Position numbers and translations under genes: made by a program. A model generated the notes under the pieces. The model saw only the letters and a list, made by a program, of their open reading frames with translations, did not search any database and was not told where the DNA came from. This document shows positions 33,766-41,811 of a DNA stretch of 64,000 nucleotides, one piece after another. Within the stretch, counting starts at the first letter, position 1. Each line of letters begins with the position of its first letter. Source of the stretch: Amycolatopsis vancoresmycina (GTDB lineage Bacteria; Actinomycetota; Actinomycetes; Mycobacteriales; Pseudonocardiaceae); contig NZ_JNYY01000016.1 of the NCBI RefSeq assembly GCF_000716785.1, positions 248,001-312,000 of the forward strand, written 5' to 3'.

Positions 33766-35439
33766 GTGAAGTCGCCACGCGCGGTCCGCTTCGCCTTCCA
33801 GCCGCTGTACAGCCTCCACACCGGAGGCGTCGTGGCGCACGAAGCGCTGGCCAGGCCCGGCCACGGAACGGTCCCCGAACTCCTCACCCAGGCGCGCCGG
33901 GAAGGCCGGCTCGCCGAAGCCGACCTCGGGCTGGCGGTCGCCGCCGTCCGGCAGGACGCCGAAAACCCGACGTCACTCCCCCTGCACCTGAACCTCTCCG
34001 CCCGCACCCTCGCGGCGCCGCAGGCGATGTACGACGACCTCCTGGCCGAACTCGGCGACGCGGGCCGCCGCACCCGTGACGTCGTCCTGGAGATCGGGCC
34101 GCCGTTCGCGCCGCTGCCCGCCGGCCGCGCGCTCGCCGGCATGCGGGCGCTCACCGAACTCGGCTTCCGGCTGGCCCTCGACGGCCTCGGCCGCGGCGAC
34201 CTGCCGCTGGCCCTGCTCGTCGAAGCGCCGATCGACCTGGTGAAGCTCGACCGCACGGTGCTGCACGGGCTGCCGGACGACCCGGCCGCGGTCGCCGTGG
34301 TCGAGGCGCTGCTGCACTACACCAACCGCACCGGCACCCGGCTGGTCGCGACCGGGCTGGAGACCGACGCGCAGCTCGACGCGGTCCGCGACCTCGGCGT
34401 CCGGATCGCGCAGGGCAACCTGCTGGCCCCGCCGACGGCCGCCGGCCCGGCCCCGGCGCTGCTCACCCGCGGCCGCCGGACGCACGGCCCGGGCGCGCCG
34501 GCACCGTGCGTCGGCGACTTCCTCCGCCCGGCGACGACGTTGCCGGAAACGGCGACCTGCGACGAGGTCCGCGAGGTGCTGGCGGCGGCCGACGCGCCGA
34601 GCGGCGTGGTCGGGGTGGACGAGCTGAACCGGCCGCGCTGGTCGGTGGACCGGACGCGGTTCCTGGTGGCGGTCACCGGCCCGTACGGGCACGCGCTGCA
34701 CGCGAAGCGCCCGGCGGCCCGGCTCGCGGACACCCCGCACACGATCGAGGCCCGCGCGGGCGCGATGGAGTTCCTCGAGCTGGTCACCGACGCCGACTGG
34801 GGCCGCACCGGCGACGACGTGGTCGTGGTCGACGAGCTCGGCCGCTGCCTGGGCGTGGTGCTGGTGACCGAGGTGGTCCGCGGCGTGGCGGAGGCGAAGG
34901 TCGAGGCGGCGGCGGCGCTGAACCCGCTGACCCGGTTGCCGGGCAGCGACACGATCGCCCGCGACGTGGCCCGCCGCATCACGATCGGCGAGCCGTTCGT
35001 GGCGGCCTGGCTGGACATCGACAGCTTCAAGGAGGTCAACGACACGGCCGGCTTCGCGGCGGGCGACAACCTGATCCGCGAGCTGGGCGCGGCGCTGACG
35101 GACCTGTCCGGCGGCCTCCGCCGGATGCGGGTGAGCCACGTCGGCGGCGACGACTTCCTGGTGGTTTGCGACGTCGACGAGATCGCGACGGTGGCGGGCG
35201 CGCTGCTGGACCGCGGGTGGTCGGCGGAGGGCCTGCCGGTGACGGTGTCGCTGGCGACGCTGGTCTGCGCGAGCGGCGCGATCGGTTCGTACCAGGAGGT
35301 TTCTCGGCTGCTGGCGCCGCTGAAGAAGCGCGCGAAGGCGGTGCCGGGGTCGAGCTGGGTGCTGAGCCGCCCGGGTTCGGACCGGGTGGAAGTGCTGCGC
35401 GGCATCGGAACCCGCGGTTTACAGGCGGCCGCCGGCTGA
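33766..35439 (+). CDS. EAL-CBS-GGDEF c-di-GMP signalling protein
   Basis: The 557-residue protein has the domains in the order EAL (about 5-235), a CBS-domain pair (about 245-385) and GGDEF (about 390-550). The EAL signature HEALARP, the NLS asparagine, LEI, LVKLD and ATGLET are kept, but the DDFG loop reads DGLG, so one metal ligand is lost. The GGDEF site reads GGDDF with LDIDSFKEVND upstream, so cyclase activity is possible. CBS pairs often sense adenine nucleotides. The start GTG 33766 is where homology begins. Its tail overlaps the TetR gene by 21 bases. Confidence 0.85.
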   Translation: MKSPRAVRFAFQPLYSLHTGGVVAHEALARPGHGTVPELLTQARREGRLAEADLGLAVAAVRQDAENPTSLPLHLNLSARTLAAPQAMYDDLLAELGDAGRRTRDVVLEIGPPFAPLPAGRALAGMRALTELGFRLALDGLGRGDLPLALLVEAPIDLVKLDRTVLHGLPDDPAAVAVVEALLHYTNRTGTRLVATGLETDAQLDAVRDLGVRIAQGNLLAPPTAAGPAPALLTRGRRTHGPGAPAPCVGDFLRPATTLPETATCDEVREVLAAADAPSGVVGVDELNRPRWSVDRTRFLVAVTGPYGHALHAKRPAARLADTPHTIEARAGAMEFLELVTDADWGRTGDDVVVVDELGRCLGVVLVTEVVRGVAEAKVEAAAALNPLTRLPGSDTIARDVARRITIGEPFVAAWLDIDSFKEVNDTAGFAAGDNLIRELGAALTDLSGGLRRMRVSHVGGDDFLVVCDVDEIATVAGALLDRGWSAEGLPVTVSLATLVCASGAIGSYQEVSRLLAPLKKRAKAVPGSSWVLSRPGSDRVEVLRGIGTRGLQAAAG

Positions 35440-36057
35440 CCAGCCGAGGGTGAGCTGCGCCGGGATCGCCGCGGCCGCCCAGGCCACGTACTCCTCGTGC
35501 GCCCAGCCGCACACCGTCGTCAGGTGGTCGTACGCCTCGTGTGACGTGATCAGGCCGATCGCGTCGGCGAGCCGTCCCGCCGATCCGCCTTCCGGCGCCA
35601 GGCCCGCCGCCGAGAGGCGGTGCACGATCTCCGCCCGGCGGGCCACCGCCAGCTCCGCCCGGACCGCCGCCACCTCCGCGTCCGCCGCGGCCGCCGTCGT
35701 GAACGCGCGCCAGATCGGCAGGGACCGGCGCACCCCCGCGGCCACGTTCGACACCACCGACGGCAGGTCCGCCGGGCCGGCCGGGCCCGCCAGCGCGTCC
35801 AGGTCCATCGCGTCCGGGTCGCCCGCGAAACCGTCGCGGAACGCGGCGAGCAGCAGCTGCGGCTTGCGGCCCGTCTGCGTCACCGTCTCCAGGCTCACCC
35901 CGGCCTCGGCCGCGATCTGCCGCATGCTCGTGCCCGCGTAGCCGCGCGCAGCGAACAGCTTTCCCGCCGTCGCCACCACATGGGCCCGCGTCCGGCGCGC
36001 CCGGGCTTCGCGCACCGATGATGCGTAACGGCGTCGCGCGCCTTCGGGTATCGTCAT
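35419..36057 (-). CDS. TetR family transcriptional regulator
   Basis: About 212 residues. The N-terminal HTH is standard (FAARGYAGTSMRQIAAEAGV then SLETVTQTGRKPQLL); the C-terminal ligand domain is family-specific. It is divergent from the glycosyltransferase gene, with only 38 bases between the starts. That interval holds an imperfect inverted repeat (GATGGTACAACGTATC), a likely shared operator. The ATG at 36057 is preferred to the TTG three bases earlier. Confidence 0.88.
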   Translation of the reverse strand: MTIPEGARRRYASSVREARARRTRAHVVATAGKLFAARGYAGTSMRQIAAEAGVSLETVTQTGRKPQLLLAAFRDGFAGDPDAMDLDALAGPAGPADLPSVVSNVAAGVRRSLPIWRAFTTAAAADAEVAAVRAELAVARRAEIVHRLSAAGLAPEGGSAGRLADAIGLITSHEAYDHLTTVCGWAHEEYVAWAAAAIPAQLTLGWSAGGRL

Positions 36058-36095
36058 CAATTGGATGGTACAACGTATCGCTCAAAGGGGGAACC

Positions 36096-37304
36096 ATGAG
36101 CCGCGTCCTCGTCTGCGTCCAGCCCGCCCGCGGCCACGCCGGGCCGGCCAAACCGATCGTCGAAGCCCTAGTCGCCGCCGGGCACGAAGGCTTCGTCGTC
36201 ACCGGCGCGCGTTACCGGGAGGCGTTCGAAAAGCTGGGCGCCACCGTCGCCCTCCTGCCGCCGGAGGCCGACTTCGACGAGACCGACCTGAACGGCAGCG
36301 TCCCCGGCCGCGCCGGGAAACGCGGCCTCGGGCTCGCCCGCTTCGAACTGGCGAACTTCGTCCGCGCGATGCCGCACCAGCTGAGCGTCATCGACCGGCA
36401 GCAGGCCGACGTCATCCTGTGCGACCCGCTGATGATGGCCGGGCTGGCCCTGGTCCGCCGCGAACGGCGGCCGCGCCTGCTGACGCTCGGGTTCCTGCCG
36501 TTCCTGCCGCCGGTGCCGACCGGCCCGCCCGGCCGGTTCCGGGGCCTGACGCTCAAGGCGCTCGCGCCGCTGGTGACCGGGCCGGCGCAGAAACTGGCGG
36601 CGGACCTGCTCGGCGGCGACCCGGGCCTGCTGTTCACGGACTGGCCGCTGCACAGCGACGGCGTGCTCCAGCTGACCTGCCCCGGCTTCGAGTACCCGCG
36701 CCCGGGCGCTCCCCTGCACTTCATCGGGCCGACGACGGTCAGCGCGGCGAGCGAGCACCCGCTGCCGCCGTGGTGGGGCGACCTGGACGGCGGCCGGCCG
36801 GTCGTGCACGTGACCCAGGGGACGGTGGCGAACGACGACCTCGGCCGGCTCGTCGAGCCCACCATCGACGCCCTGGCCGGCGAAGACGTCCTGGTCGTCG
36901 CGACGACGTGCGGCACGCCGCTGCGGCCCGGGCCGCTGCCGGAGAACGCGCGGGTGGCGGACTTCCTGCCCTACGACGAGCTGCTCCCCCGCTGCGCCGC
37001 CATGGTCAGCAACGGCGGCTACGGCGGCGTCAACCACGCCCTCCGCTACGGCGTGCCGCTGGTCGTGGTCGGGGCCAGCGAAGACAAGCGCGAAGTCGCC
37101 GCCCGGGTCGCCTGGTCCGGAGCCGGGATCGGCCGCGCTCGCGCCTCGGCTTCACCGCGGACGCTGCGGCGGGCCGTCCGCACGGTCCTCGACGACCCGC
37201 GCTACCGCACCCGCGCCCAGGAGCTGGCCGCGGAAATGGCCGCGGGCCCGACGATGGCCGAAGTGGTCAAGCTCATCACCGAGCCCTCCCGCGGCTTGTC
37301 GTGA
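36096..37304 (+). CDS. MGT/UDP-glycosyltransferase family protein
   Basis: A 402-residue GT-B fold glycosyltransferase of the macrolide type. The N-terminal half binds the acceptor (VCVQPARGHAGPAKPIVEAL). The C-terminal donor site has VTQGTVAN and the signature region FLPYDELLPRCAAMVSNGGYGGVNHALRYGVPL, with the histidine/glutamine pattern of the family partly changed (NGGYGG instead of HGGxGT). It may glycosylate a small molecule for resistance or storage. TetR control from the divergent gene is likely. The final codons and the TGA stop lie within the palindrome starting at 37298. Confidence 0.87.
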   Translation: MSRVLVCVQPARGHAGPAKPIVEALVAAGHEGFVVTGARYREAFEKLGATVALLPPEADFDETDLNGSVPGRAGKRGLGLARFELANFVRAMPHQLSVIDRQQADVILCDPLMMAGLALVRRERRPRLLTLGFLPFLPPVPTGPPGRFRGLTLKALAPLVTGPAQKLAADLLGGDPGLLFTDWPLHSDGVLQLTCPGFEYPRPGAPLHFIGPTTVSAASEHPLPPWWGDLDGGRPVVHVTQGTVANDDLGRLVEPTIDALAGEDVLVVATTCGTPLRPGPLPENARVADFLPYDELLPRCAAMVSNGGYGGVNHALRYGVPLVVVGASEDKREVAARVAWSGAGIGRARASASPRTLRRAVRTVLDDPRYRTRAQELAAEMAAGPTMAEVVKLITEPSRGLS

Positions 37305-37334
37305 GTGGTAAGGCGAGTTAGAACTCGCCTTACC
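37298..37334. repeat. third copy of the TCGTGAGTGGTAAGG palindrome, right arm cut by adapter
   Basis: The left arm (37298-37319) and AG loop are intact. The right arm pairs perfectly for 13 bases (37322-37334) and then stops where adapter sequence begins, nine bases short. Compared with the 7314 copy, two positions differ in both arms in a compensating way (GGCGAGTT/AACTCGCC against GGAGGGTT/AACCCTCC). TCGTGA supplies the last codon and stop of the glycosyltransferase gene. Confidence 0.9.
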
Positions 37335-37375
37335 CTGTCTCTTATACACATCTGACGCTGCCGACGATCTACTCT
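37335..37375. other. Illumina Nextera adapter plus index: assembly artefact
   Basis: CTGTCTCTTATACACATCT (37335-37353) is the Tn5 mosaic-end adapter, and GACGCTGCCGACGA (37354-37367) completes the read-2 Nextera adapter. The next eight bases, TCTACTCT (37368-37375), are the reverse complement of the Nextera i5 index AGAGTAGA as I recall it, and are followed by G as the adapter requires. Genomic sequence then resumes. This is contaminating library sequence, so bases here should be ignored and the junction treated as a gap. Confidence 0.97.
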
Positions 37376-38379
37376 GTTTCCAGTCCGAAGTGGTTGTACA
37401 CAGTGGACACTGTGCCGATCGGGTCCGCGACGAAATCCTCGTACTGCACGTCGAAGAACTGCGCCGGGTCGTGCCGCGCGCGGGCCCAGCCGAACTCGTC
37501 GGCGCCGCGTGCCCACAGGTCGAGCTGCCCGCGCCCGATCACCTCGCCGCGGAACTTCGACGACCAGCCGTCCGCGGCCTTCTCGGCGAGGCTGCACATC
37601 GACGCCATGATCGTGCGCGGCGACCGGTGCGTCTGGATCACCAGCGCGTCCGGGTAGTTCGCCATCAGCGCGTCCAGCGCGAACAGGTGGCTCGGGTTCT
37701 TCAGCACCCACCGCTTGCCCGCGTCGGGAAGCCCGATCAGCTGCAGGTTGCGCTTGTGCCGGGCGTAGGCGTCCGTCCAGTCCTGTTTGGCCAGCCAGCG
37801 CGAGTACCGCGGCAGGTACGCCAGGCACTCGAAGGACACCGACCGCATCGACTGGCGCAGCAGCTGCCAGCACTCCTCCACCTGGTCGGCGGACATGTGG
37901 TGTACGCCCATGAACTCCGGGTGCTCGACGTGGTGGCGTTCGTAGCCGGCCTGAATCCCCTGGAAGATCGGGTTGTCCGCCCACGTCTCCCGCGGCGGCC
38001 GCGGCTGCGGGACCTCGGCGAGCCACACCTCCAGACCCTGGTGCGCCGGGTCCTCGGCGAGCAGCCGGTGCAACGCGGTGGTACCCGTGCGGGGCAGCCC
38101 GGTGACGAAGATCGGCCGCTCGACGCGGACGTCCGCGTACGCCGGGTGCTGCTTCCACGACGCCTCGCTCAGCAGCCGCGCCACCAGGGCGCCGCGCAGG
38201 AACGCCCGGTGCACCTTGTTGCCGTAGGGCGTCAGCTCCTCGTCCGCCTCGTACGACTCCAGCAGCACGCGCAGGCCCTCCGCGTACTCGTCCGCGCCGA
38301 AGTCGGCGAGCCCGGTGAGCTTCGACGCCGAGGCGTGCAGGTCGTCGAAGGTGCCGACGTCTTCCCGGCCGGGGCGCAT
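37369..38379 (-). CDS. PAPS-dependent sulfotransferase, C-terminus lost at adapter junction
   Basis: The 336 residues visible contain the 5'-phosphosulfate loop VTGLPRTGTTALH (near residue 90) and the 3'-phosphate motif THRSPRTIMASM, marking the Stf3-like sulfotransferase group of actinobacteria, which moves sulfate from PAPS to a hydroxyl. The frame ends LETE-stop only because the TAG lies in the adapter index (37369-37371). Relatives run about 40-60 residues further, so the true end is missing. ATG 38379 has AGGAGG five bases upstream. It is the last gene of an operon with the SDR, DUF1214 and SnoaL-like genes. Confidence 0.88.
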   Translation of the reverse strand: MRPGREDVGTFDDLHASASKLTGLADFGADEYAEGLRVLLESYEADEELTPYGNKVHRAFLRGALVARLLSEASWKQHPAYADVRVERPIFVTGLPRTGTTALHRLLAEDPAHQGLEVWLAEVPQPRPPRETWADNPIFQGIQAGYERHHVEHPEFMGVHHMSADQVEECWQLLRQSMRSVSFECLAYLPRYSRWLAKQDWTDAYARHKRNLQLIGLPDAGKRWVLKNPSHLFALDALMANYPDALVIQTHRSPRTIMASMCSLAEKAADGWSSKFRGEVIGRGQLDLWARGADEFGWARARHDPAQFFDVQYEDFVADPIGTVSTVYNHFGLETE

Positions 38380-38387
38380 GGATCCTC

Positions 38388-39176
38388 CTAGTGGTGGTAC
38401 TCGCCGCCGTTGACGTCGAGGCACTGCCCGGTGATCGCGCGGGCCATCGGCGAGGCGAGGAACACCACGGCGTCGGCGATCTCGTCGGGCTCCGGCAGTT
38501 TGCGTAGGTCTATTGTGGACGCCGTCTCGGTGTAGACGTCTTCGGGCGTGATGCCGCGTTCCTTGGCCAGGTATGCGAAGTACCACTGGAGGTTCGGCCC
38601 CCAGATGTACCCGGGCGCCACGGTGTTGACGCGCACCCCGTCCGGCCCGAACTCGCTGGCGAGGCTCTGGGACAGCGACAGCAGCGCCGACTTCGCCATC
38701 TTGTAGGCCCCGAACGTCCGCCGCGAGTGCCGCAGCACGGCGGAGTTGATCATCACCAGCGAGCCCTTGCTCTCCTTGAGCGCGGGCAGGAACAGCCGGG
38801 TCAGCCGCAGCACGGAGATCGCCGCGGTCTCGAAGCCCGCACGGACCGCGTCGAGGTCCACAGTGGCCAGATCGGTCAGCGGCGGGACGGCGAAGGCGTT
38901 GTGCACCACCGCGTCCACCCGGCCGAACGCCTTGACCGCCTCGGTCACCAGGTTCGCCGCGGAGTCGGCGTCGTCGATGTCGGTGCGGACCGCGACCGCC
39001 CGGCGCCCGAGGTCGGTCACCTCCTTCGCCACCTCGGTGAGCCGCGACTCGGTGCGGGCGGCGAGCACGACGTCCGCGCCGGCCAGCGCGCTGCGCACGG
39101 CGATCGACCGGCCGAGCCCGGGCCCGATCCCCGAGACGACGACCACCTTGTCCTGCAGCAGGTTGTCCACGCTCAC
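38388..39176 (-). CDS. short-chain dehydrogenase/reductase
   Basis: A 262-residue Rossmann enzyme with the cofactor loop SGIGPGLGRSIA, ARTE after beta-2 (an arginine there favours NADP), VHNAF, the catalytic serine in INSAV and YKMAK as the YxxxK pair, ending in DVNGGEYHH. It should oxidise or reduce an alcohol/ketone on a lipid or steroid-like substrate. The GTG start overlaps the DUF1214 stop by four bases, and the sulfotransferase ATG follows eight bases after its stop. Confidence 0.92.
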   Translation of the reverse strand: MSVDNLLQDKVVVVSGIGPGLGRSIAVRSALAGADVVLAARTESRLTEVAKEVTDLGRRAVAVRTDIDDADSAANLVTEAVKAFGRVDAVVHNAFAVPPLTDLATVDLDAVRAGFETAAISVLRLTRLFLPALKESKGSLVMINSAVLRHSRRTFGAYKMAKSALLSLSQSLASEFGPDGVRVNTVAPGYIWGPNLQWYFAYLAKERGITPEDVYTETASTIDLRKLPEPDEIADAVVFLASPMARAITGQCLDVNGGEYHH

Positions 39177-40363
39177 CCCAGCATCCGGGCGGCGACGGCG
39201 TCCTGCCGGGCCGCGATCCTCGCCGCCCACTGCTCCGGCGTCACCCGCGCATCGGCGTGGTACGGCAGCCGGTCGGGCAGTTCGTCGGTCTTGACCACTT
39301 CGACGACCGGGCCGTCGCCGGGGCCGAGGTCGCGCGCGAGCCGCTGCCAGCGGATCTGCACGTACCCCCGGTCGTGGCCGGTCAGTTCGAGCCAGTTCGC
39401 CAGTCCGGGATCGCGTTCGGCGATCACGAACCGGATCCTGCCGTCGGGATCGACGCGGGCCTGGTCGGCGGTGAGGCTCGTCTGGTGGTTGATGTAGTCG
39501 AGCGAGACGTACCAGAGGCTGCCGAGCTGGATGCCCTGGTAGGGCGCGTCCGCGCAGCGCGGCACGGTGACGATCATCGCCTCTTCGGGGCCGAGCTCGT
39601 AGTGCCCGGCCGAGGAGAACTGCGTCGTGAGCCCGCCCGGCGTCGAGCGCGGCTCGGTCAGCGTGTTCACCGGCAGGTCGTAGTAGAACCACTTCGGGAA
39701 GGCCAGGAACGTCTTCAGCCGGCTCAGCAGGATCTTGCCGGTGACGCCGTAGCGCTTGGCCAGCGCGGCGCGGTCCGGCACCGGCGGCGCCTGGCCCGCC
39801 GTGTCGACGCACCGGATGCGGATCTCACCCCGGCGTTCGGTGGCCCAGTCGCTGTAGACCTCGCGGACGACGAGCATCGACGAGCCCGCGCCGAGCGTGA
39901 AGTAGTTCGGCCCCGGGTTCTCGCGGGCCGGGCCGAAGCGCAGCTCGAACCGGCCGTCCGGGCCGATCTCGATCTTCCGGTCGTCGAACGCGGCGAGGCT
40001 GTCGGGCACCTCCACCGGCGAGTAGTCGCCGTTGAGGACCTGGAAGCTCAGGTCGGCGGTGGTGCCGCGGACCCCGGTGACCAGGTACTCGCGGTCGTCG
40101 CGGATGTTCGCGTTGAAGTACAGCGTGTCCGGGTTGTCCAGGCCCATCTTCGTGTAGGGCCCGGTGGACGCGGTGAAGTACGGGAAGTCGCGCTGGTAGG
40201 CCCACGCCATCTGCAGCGACGCCCGGATGCTGCCGGCGAGGTAGTCGTAGCCCTCGAGGAGGTCCTGCTCGGTCCGCACGTGCGGGGCTTCGGCGATCAG
40301 CTTCTCGGCCTCGGCGATGGCGTCGGCGAACGGCCGGGTCAACGAGAACTCGTTCTCGATCAT
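39173..40363 (-). CDS. DUF1214 domain protein
   Basis: The 396-residue protein has the DUF1214 features: an N-terminal helical part, then NPDTLYFNANIRDDREYLVTG, and a C-terminal beta-rich region with YGVTGKILL, NHQTSL and VPRCADAPYQGIQLGSLWY. The family's function is unknown; members occur in lipid- and steroid-related operons of mycobacteria and rhodococci. No signal peptide. ATG 40363 overlaps the stop of the SnoaL-like gene by four bases. Confidence 0.8.
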   Translation of the reverse strand: MIENEFSLTRPFADAIAEAEKLIAEAPHVRTEQDLLEGYDYLAGSIRASLQMAWAYQRDFPYFTASTGPYTKMGLDNPDTLYFNANIRDDREYLVTGVRGTTADLSFQVLNGDYSPVEVPDSLAAFDDRKIEIGPDGRFELRFGPARENPGPNYFTLGAGSSMLVVREVYSDWATERRGEIRIRCVDTAGQAPPVPDRAALAKRYGVTGKILLSRLKTFLAFPKWFYYDLPVNTLTEPRSTPGGLTTQFSSAGHYELGPEEAMIVTVPRCADAPYQGIQLGSLWYVSLDYINHQTSLTADQARVDPDGRIRFVIAERDPGLANWLELTGHDRGYVQIRWQRLARDLGPGDGPVVEVVKTDELPDRLPYHADARVTPEQWAARIAARQDAVAARMLG

Positions 40364-40839
40364 GCCGGAACGGCCCAGCGGTTCGCGAGCAGCCGGTAGC
40401 CGGGGAGCGCGTCCCACGACTGCATCGACTCGTAGGTGCGGACGTACCCGATGTGGGACATCCGCCAGACGCCGTCGTGGTCGCGGCGGTAGGTGTCCTC
40501 GTAGAACGCGGCGCCTTCGATGATCACCTTGTGGTCGGGCACGATGACCTTGTCGGTGAACGACCACCGCCCGGTCGCGGTGTCGCCGTCGACGTCGATC
40601 TCGGGCTGACCTGCGTGGTGCACCGTGATGATGCCGTTGCCGAGGCTCTGGGTGAGGAATCCGACGATGGCGTCGCGGCCTTCGAACTGCTTCCCGTCGC
40701 CCCCCACGGCGTGCGTCCCGTAGTTCGCGGTGGCGTCGGCGGTGAAGGTGCCGGCCACCTCGTCCCAGAGTTTCAGGTCCACCCCGCGCAGGTACCGGTA
40801 CTTCAGCCGCTTGATCTCTTCGAGTACGACCAGGTCCAT
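40360..40839 (-). CDS. SnoaL-like/NTF2-fold protein
   Basis: A 159-residue cone-shaped NTF2-like protein: EEIKRLKYRYLRGVDLKLWDEVAGTFTADATANYG is the standard start of the group, then HHAGQPEIDVDGDTATGRWSF. Relatives are dehydratases, cyclases or isomerases with a Tyr/Asp/His pocket. It begins the operon that leads to the sulfotransferase, so it probably modifies the same substrate. ATG 40839 is the first good start. The divergent cysD promoter lies just upstream. Confidence 0.87.
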   Translation of the reverse strand: MDLVVLEEIKRLKYRYLRGVDLKLWDEVAGTFTADATANYGTHAVGGDGKQFEGRDAIVGFLTQSLGNGIITVHHAGQPEIDVDGDTATGRWSFTDKVIVPDHKVIIEGAAFYEDTYRRDHDGVWRMSHIGYVRTYESMQSWDALPGYRLLANRWAVPA

Positions 40840-40860
40840 GCCACTAGCGTCCCGCACCGC

Positions 40861-40896
40861 TTGACCGATGACAAGAACATGTTCTACTTTTTTCCG
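40861..40896 (+). promoter_or_regulatory. cysD leaderless promoter with palindromic operator
   Basis: TTGACC (40861-40866), an 18-base spacer and TACTTT (40885-40890) give a start of transcription at the GTG at 40897. The spacer contains the perfect palindrome AGAACATGTTCT (40874-40885), which also overlaps the first base of the -10. It could control both cysD and the divergent SnoaL-like operon. The AAC-N2-GTT core resembles KstR-type TetR sites, but the flanks match only on one side. Confidence 0.65.
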
Positions 40897-41811
40897 GTGT
40901 CCGTGACCTCGTACGAGCTCTCGCACCTGGCCGCGCTCGAAGCGGAGGCCGTGCACGTCTTCCGCGAGGTCGCGGCGACCTTCGAGCGCCCGGTCCTGCT
41001 GTTCTCCGGCGGCAAGGACTCGGTGGTGATGCTGCACGCCGCCGCGAAGGCGTTCTGGCCCGCTCCCCTGCCGTTCCCCGTGCTGCACGTCGACACCGGG
41101 CACAACTTCGACGAGGTCATCCGGTTCCGCGACGAGACCGTCGCCGCCCTAGGCCTGCGCCTGGAGGTGGCCAGCGTGCAGGACGACATCGACGCCGGCC
41201 GCGTCGTCGAGGAGACCGGGCCGCGGGCCAGCCGCAACCGGCTGCAGACGGTGACGCTGCTGCGGGCGATCCGCGAGGGCGGGTTCGACGCCGTGTTCGG
41301 CGGCGCCCGCCGCGACGAGGAGAAGGCCCGCGCCAAGGAGCGCGTGTTCAGCTTCCGCGACGAGCACGGCCAGTGGGACCCGCGGGCGCAGCGCCCGGAG
41401 TTGTGGAACCTCTACAACGGGCGGCACCGGCGCGGCGAGCACATCCGCGTCTTCCCGCTGTCGAACTGGACCGAGCTGGACGTCTGGCAGTACATCCGGG
41501 ACGAGCGGATCGCGCTGCCGCCGCTGTACTACGCGCACCGGCGCCCGGTGGTCCAGCGCGACGGCATGCTGCTCGCGGCCACCCGCTTCCTGTCCCTTGT
41601 GGACGGCGAGACGCCGTACGAGGCGACCGTGCGCTTCCGGACCGTCGGCGACGCCACCTGCACCGGCTGCGTCGAATCCTCCGCGTCGACACCGTCCGAA
41701 GTGGTCGCCGAGGTGGCGGCCACCCGGGTCACCGAACGCGGGGCCACGCGCGCCGACGACCGGATTTCCGAGGCGGGCATGGAAGACCGCAAGCGAGAGG
41801 GTTACTTCTGA
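40897..41811 (+). CDS. cysD: sulfate adenylyltransferase subunit 2
   Basis: The 304-residue PP-loop ATPase has SGGKDS (about 37-42), HVDTGHNFDEV and the late GDATCTGCVES and DRKREGYF segments that typify CysD. With the GTPase CysN it adenylylates sulfate to APS. The length equals that of E. coli CysD if the GTG at 40897 is used; an upstream ATG (40879) lies inside the operator and is unlikely. The stop overlaps the cysNC start (TGATG). No cysH or sulfite reductase gene is adjacent, which favours PAPS supply for sulfation over sulfur assimilation. Confidence 0.95.
   Translation: MSVTSYELSHLAALEAEAVHVFREVAATFERPVLLFSGGKDSVVMLHAAAKAFWPAPLPFPVLHVDTGHNFDEVIRFRDETVAALGLRLEVASVQDDIDAGRVVEETGPRASRNRLQTVTLLRAIREGGFDAVFGGARRDEEKARAKERVFSFRDEHGQWDPRAQRPELWNLYNGRHRRGEHIRVFPLSNWTELDVWQYIRDERIALPPLYYAHRRPVVQRDGMLLAATRFLSLVDGETPYEATVRFRTVGDATCTGCVESSASTPSEVVAEVAATRVTERGATRADDRISEAGMEDRKREGYF

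Noticed and set aside
37376..37400. Nextera adapter interpreted as a Tn5 or other mobile-element end
   Set aside because: The sequence continues past the mosaic end into the synthetic read-2 adapter and an index, and no transposase gene or target duplication is present.
40879..40881. ATG as the start of cysD
   Set aside because: It lies within the operator palindrome and upstream of the predicted transcript start. GTG 40897 fits the promoter spacing and the usual CysD length.
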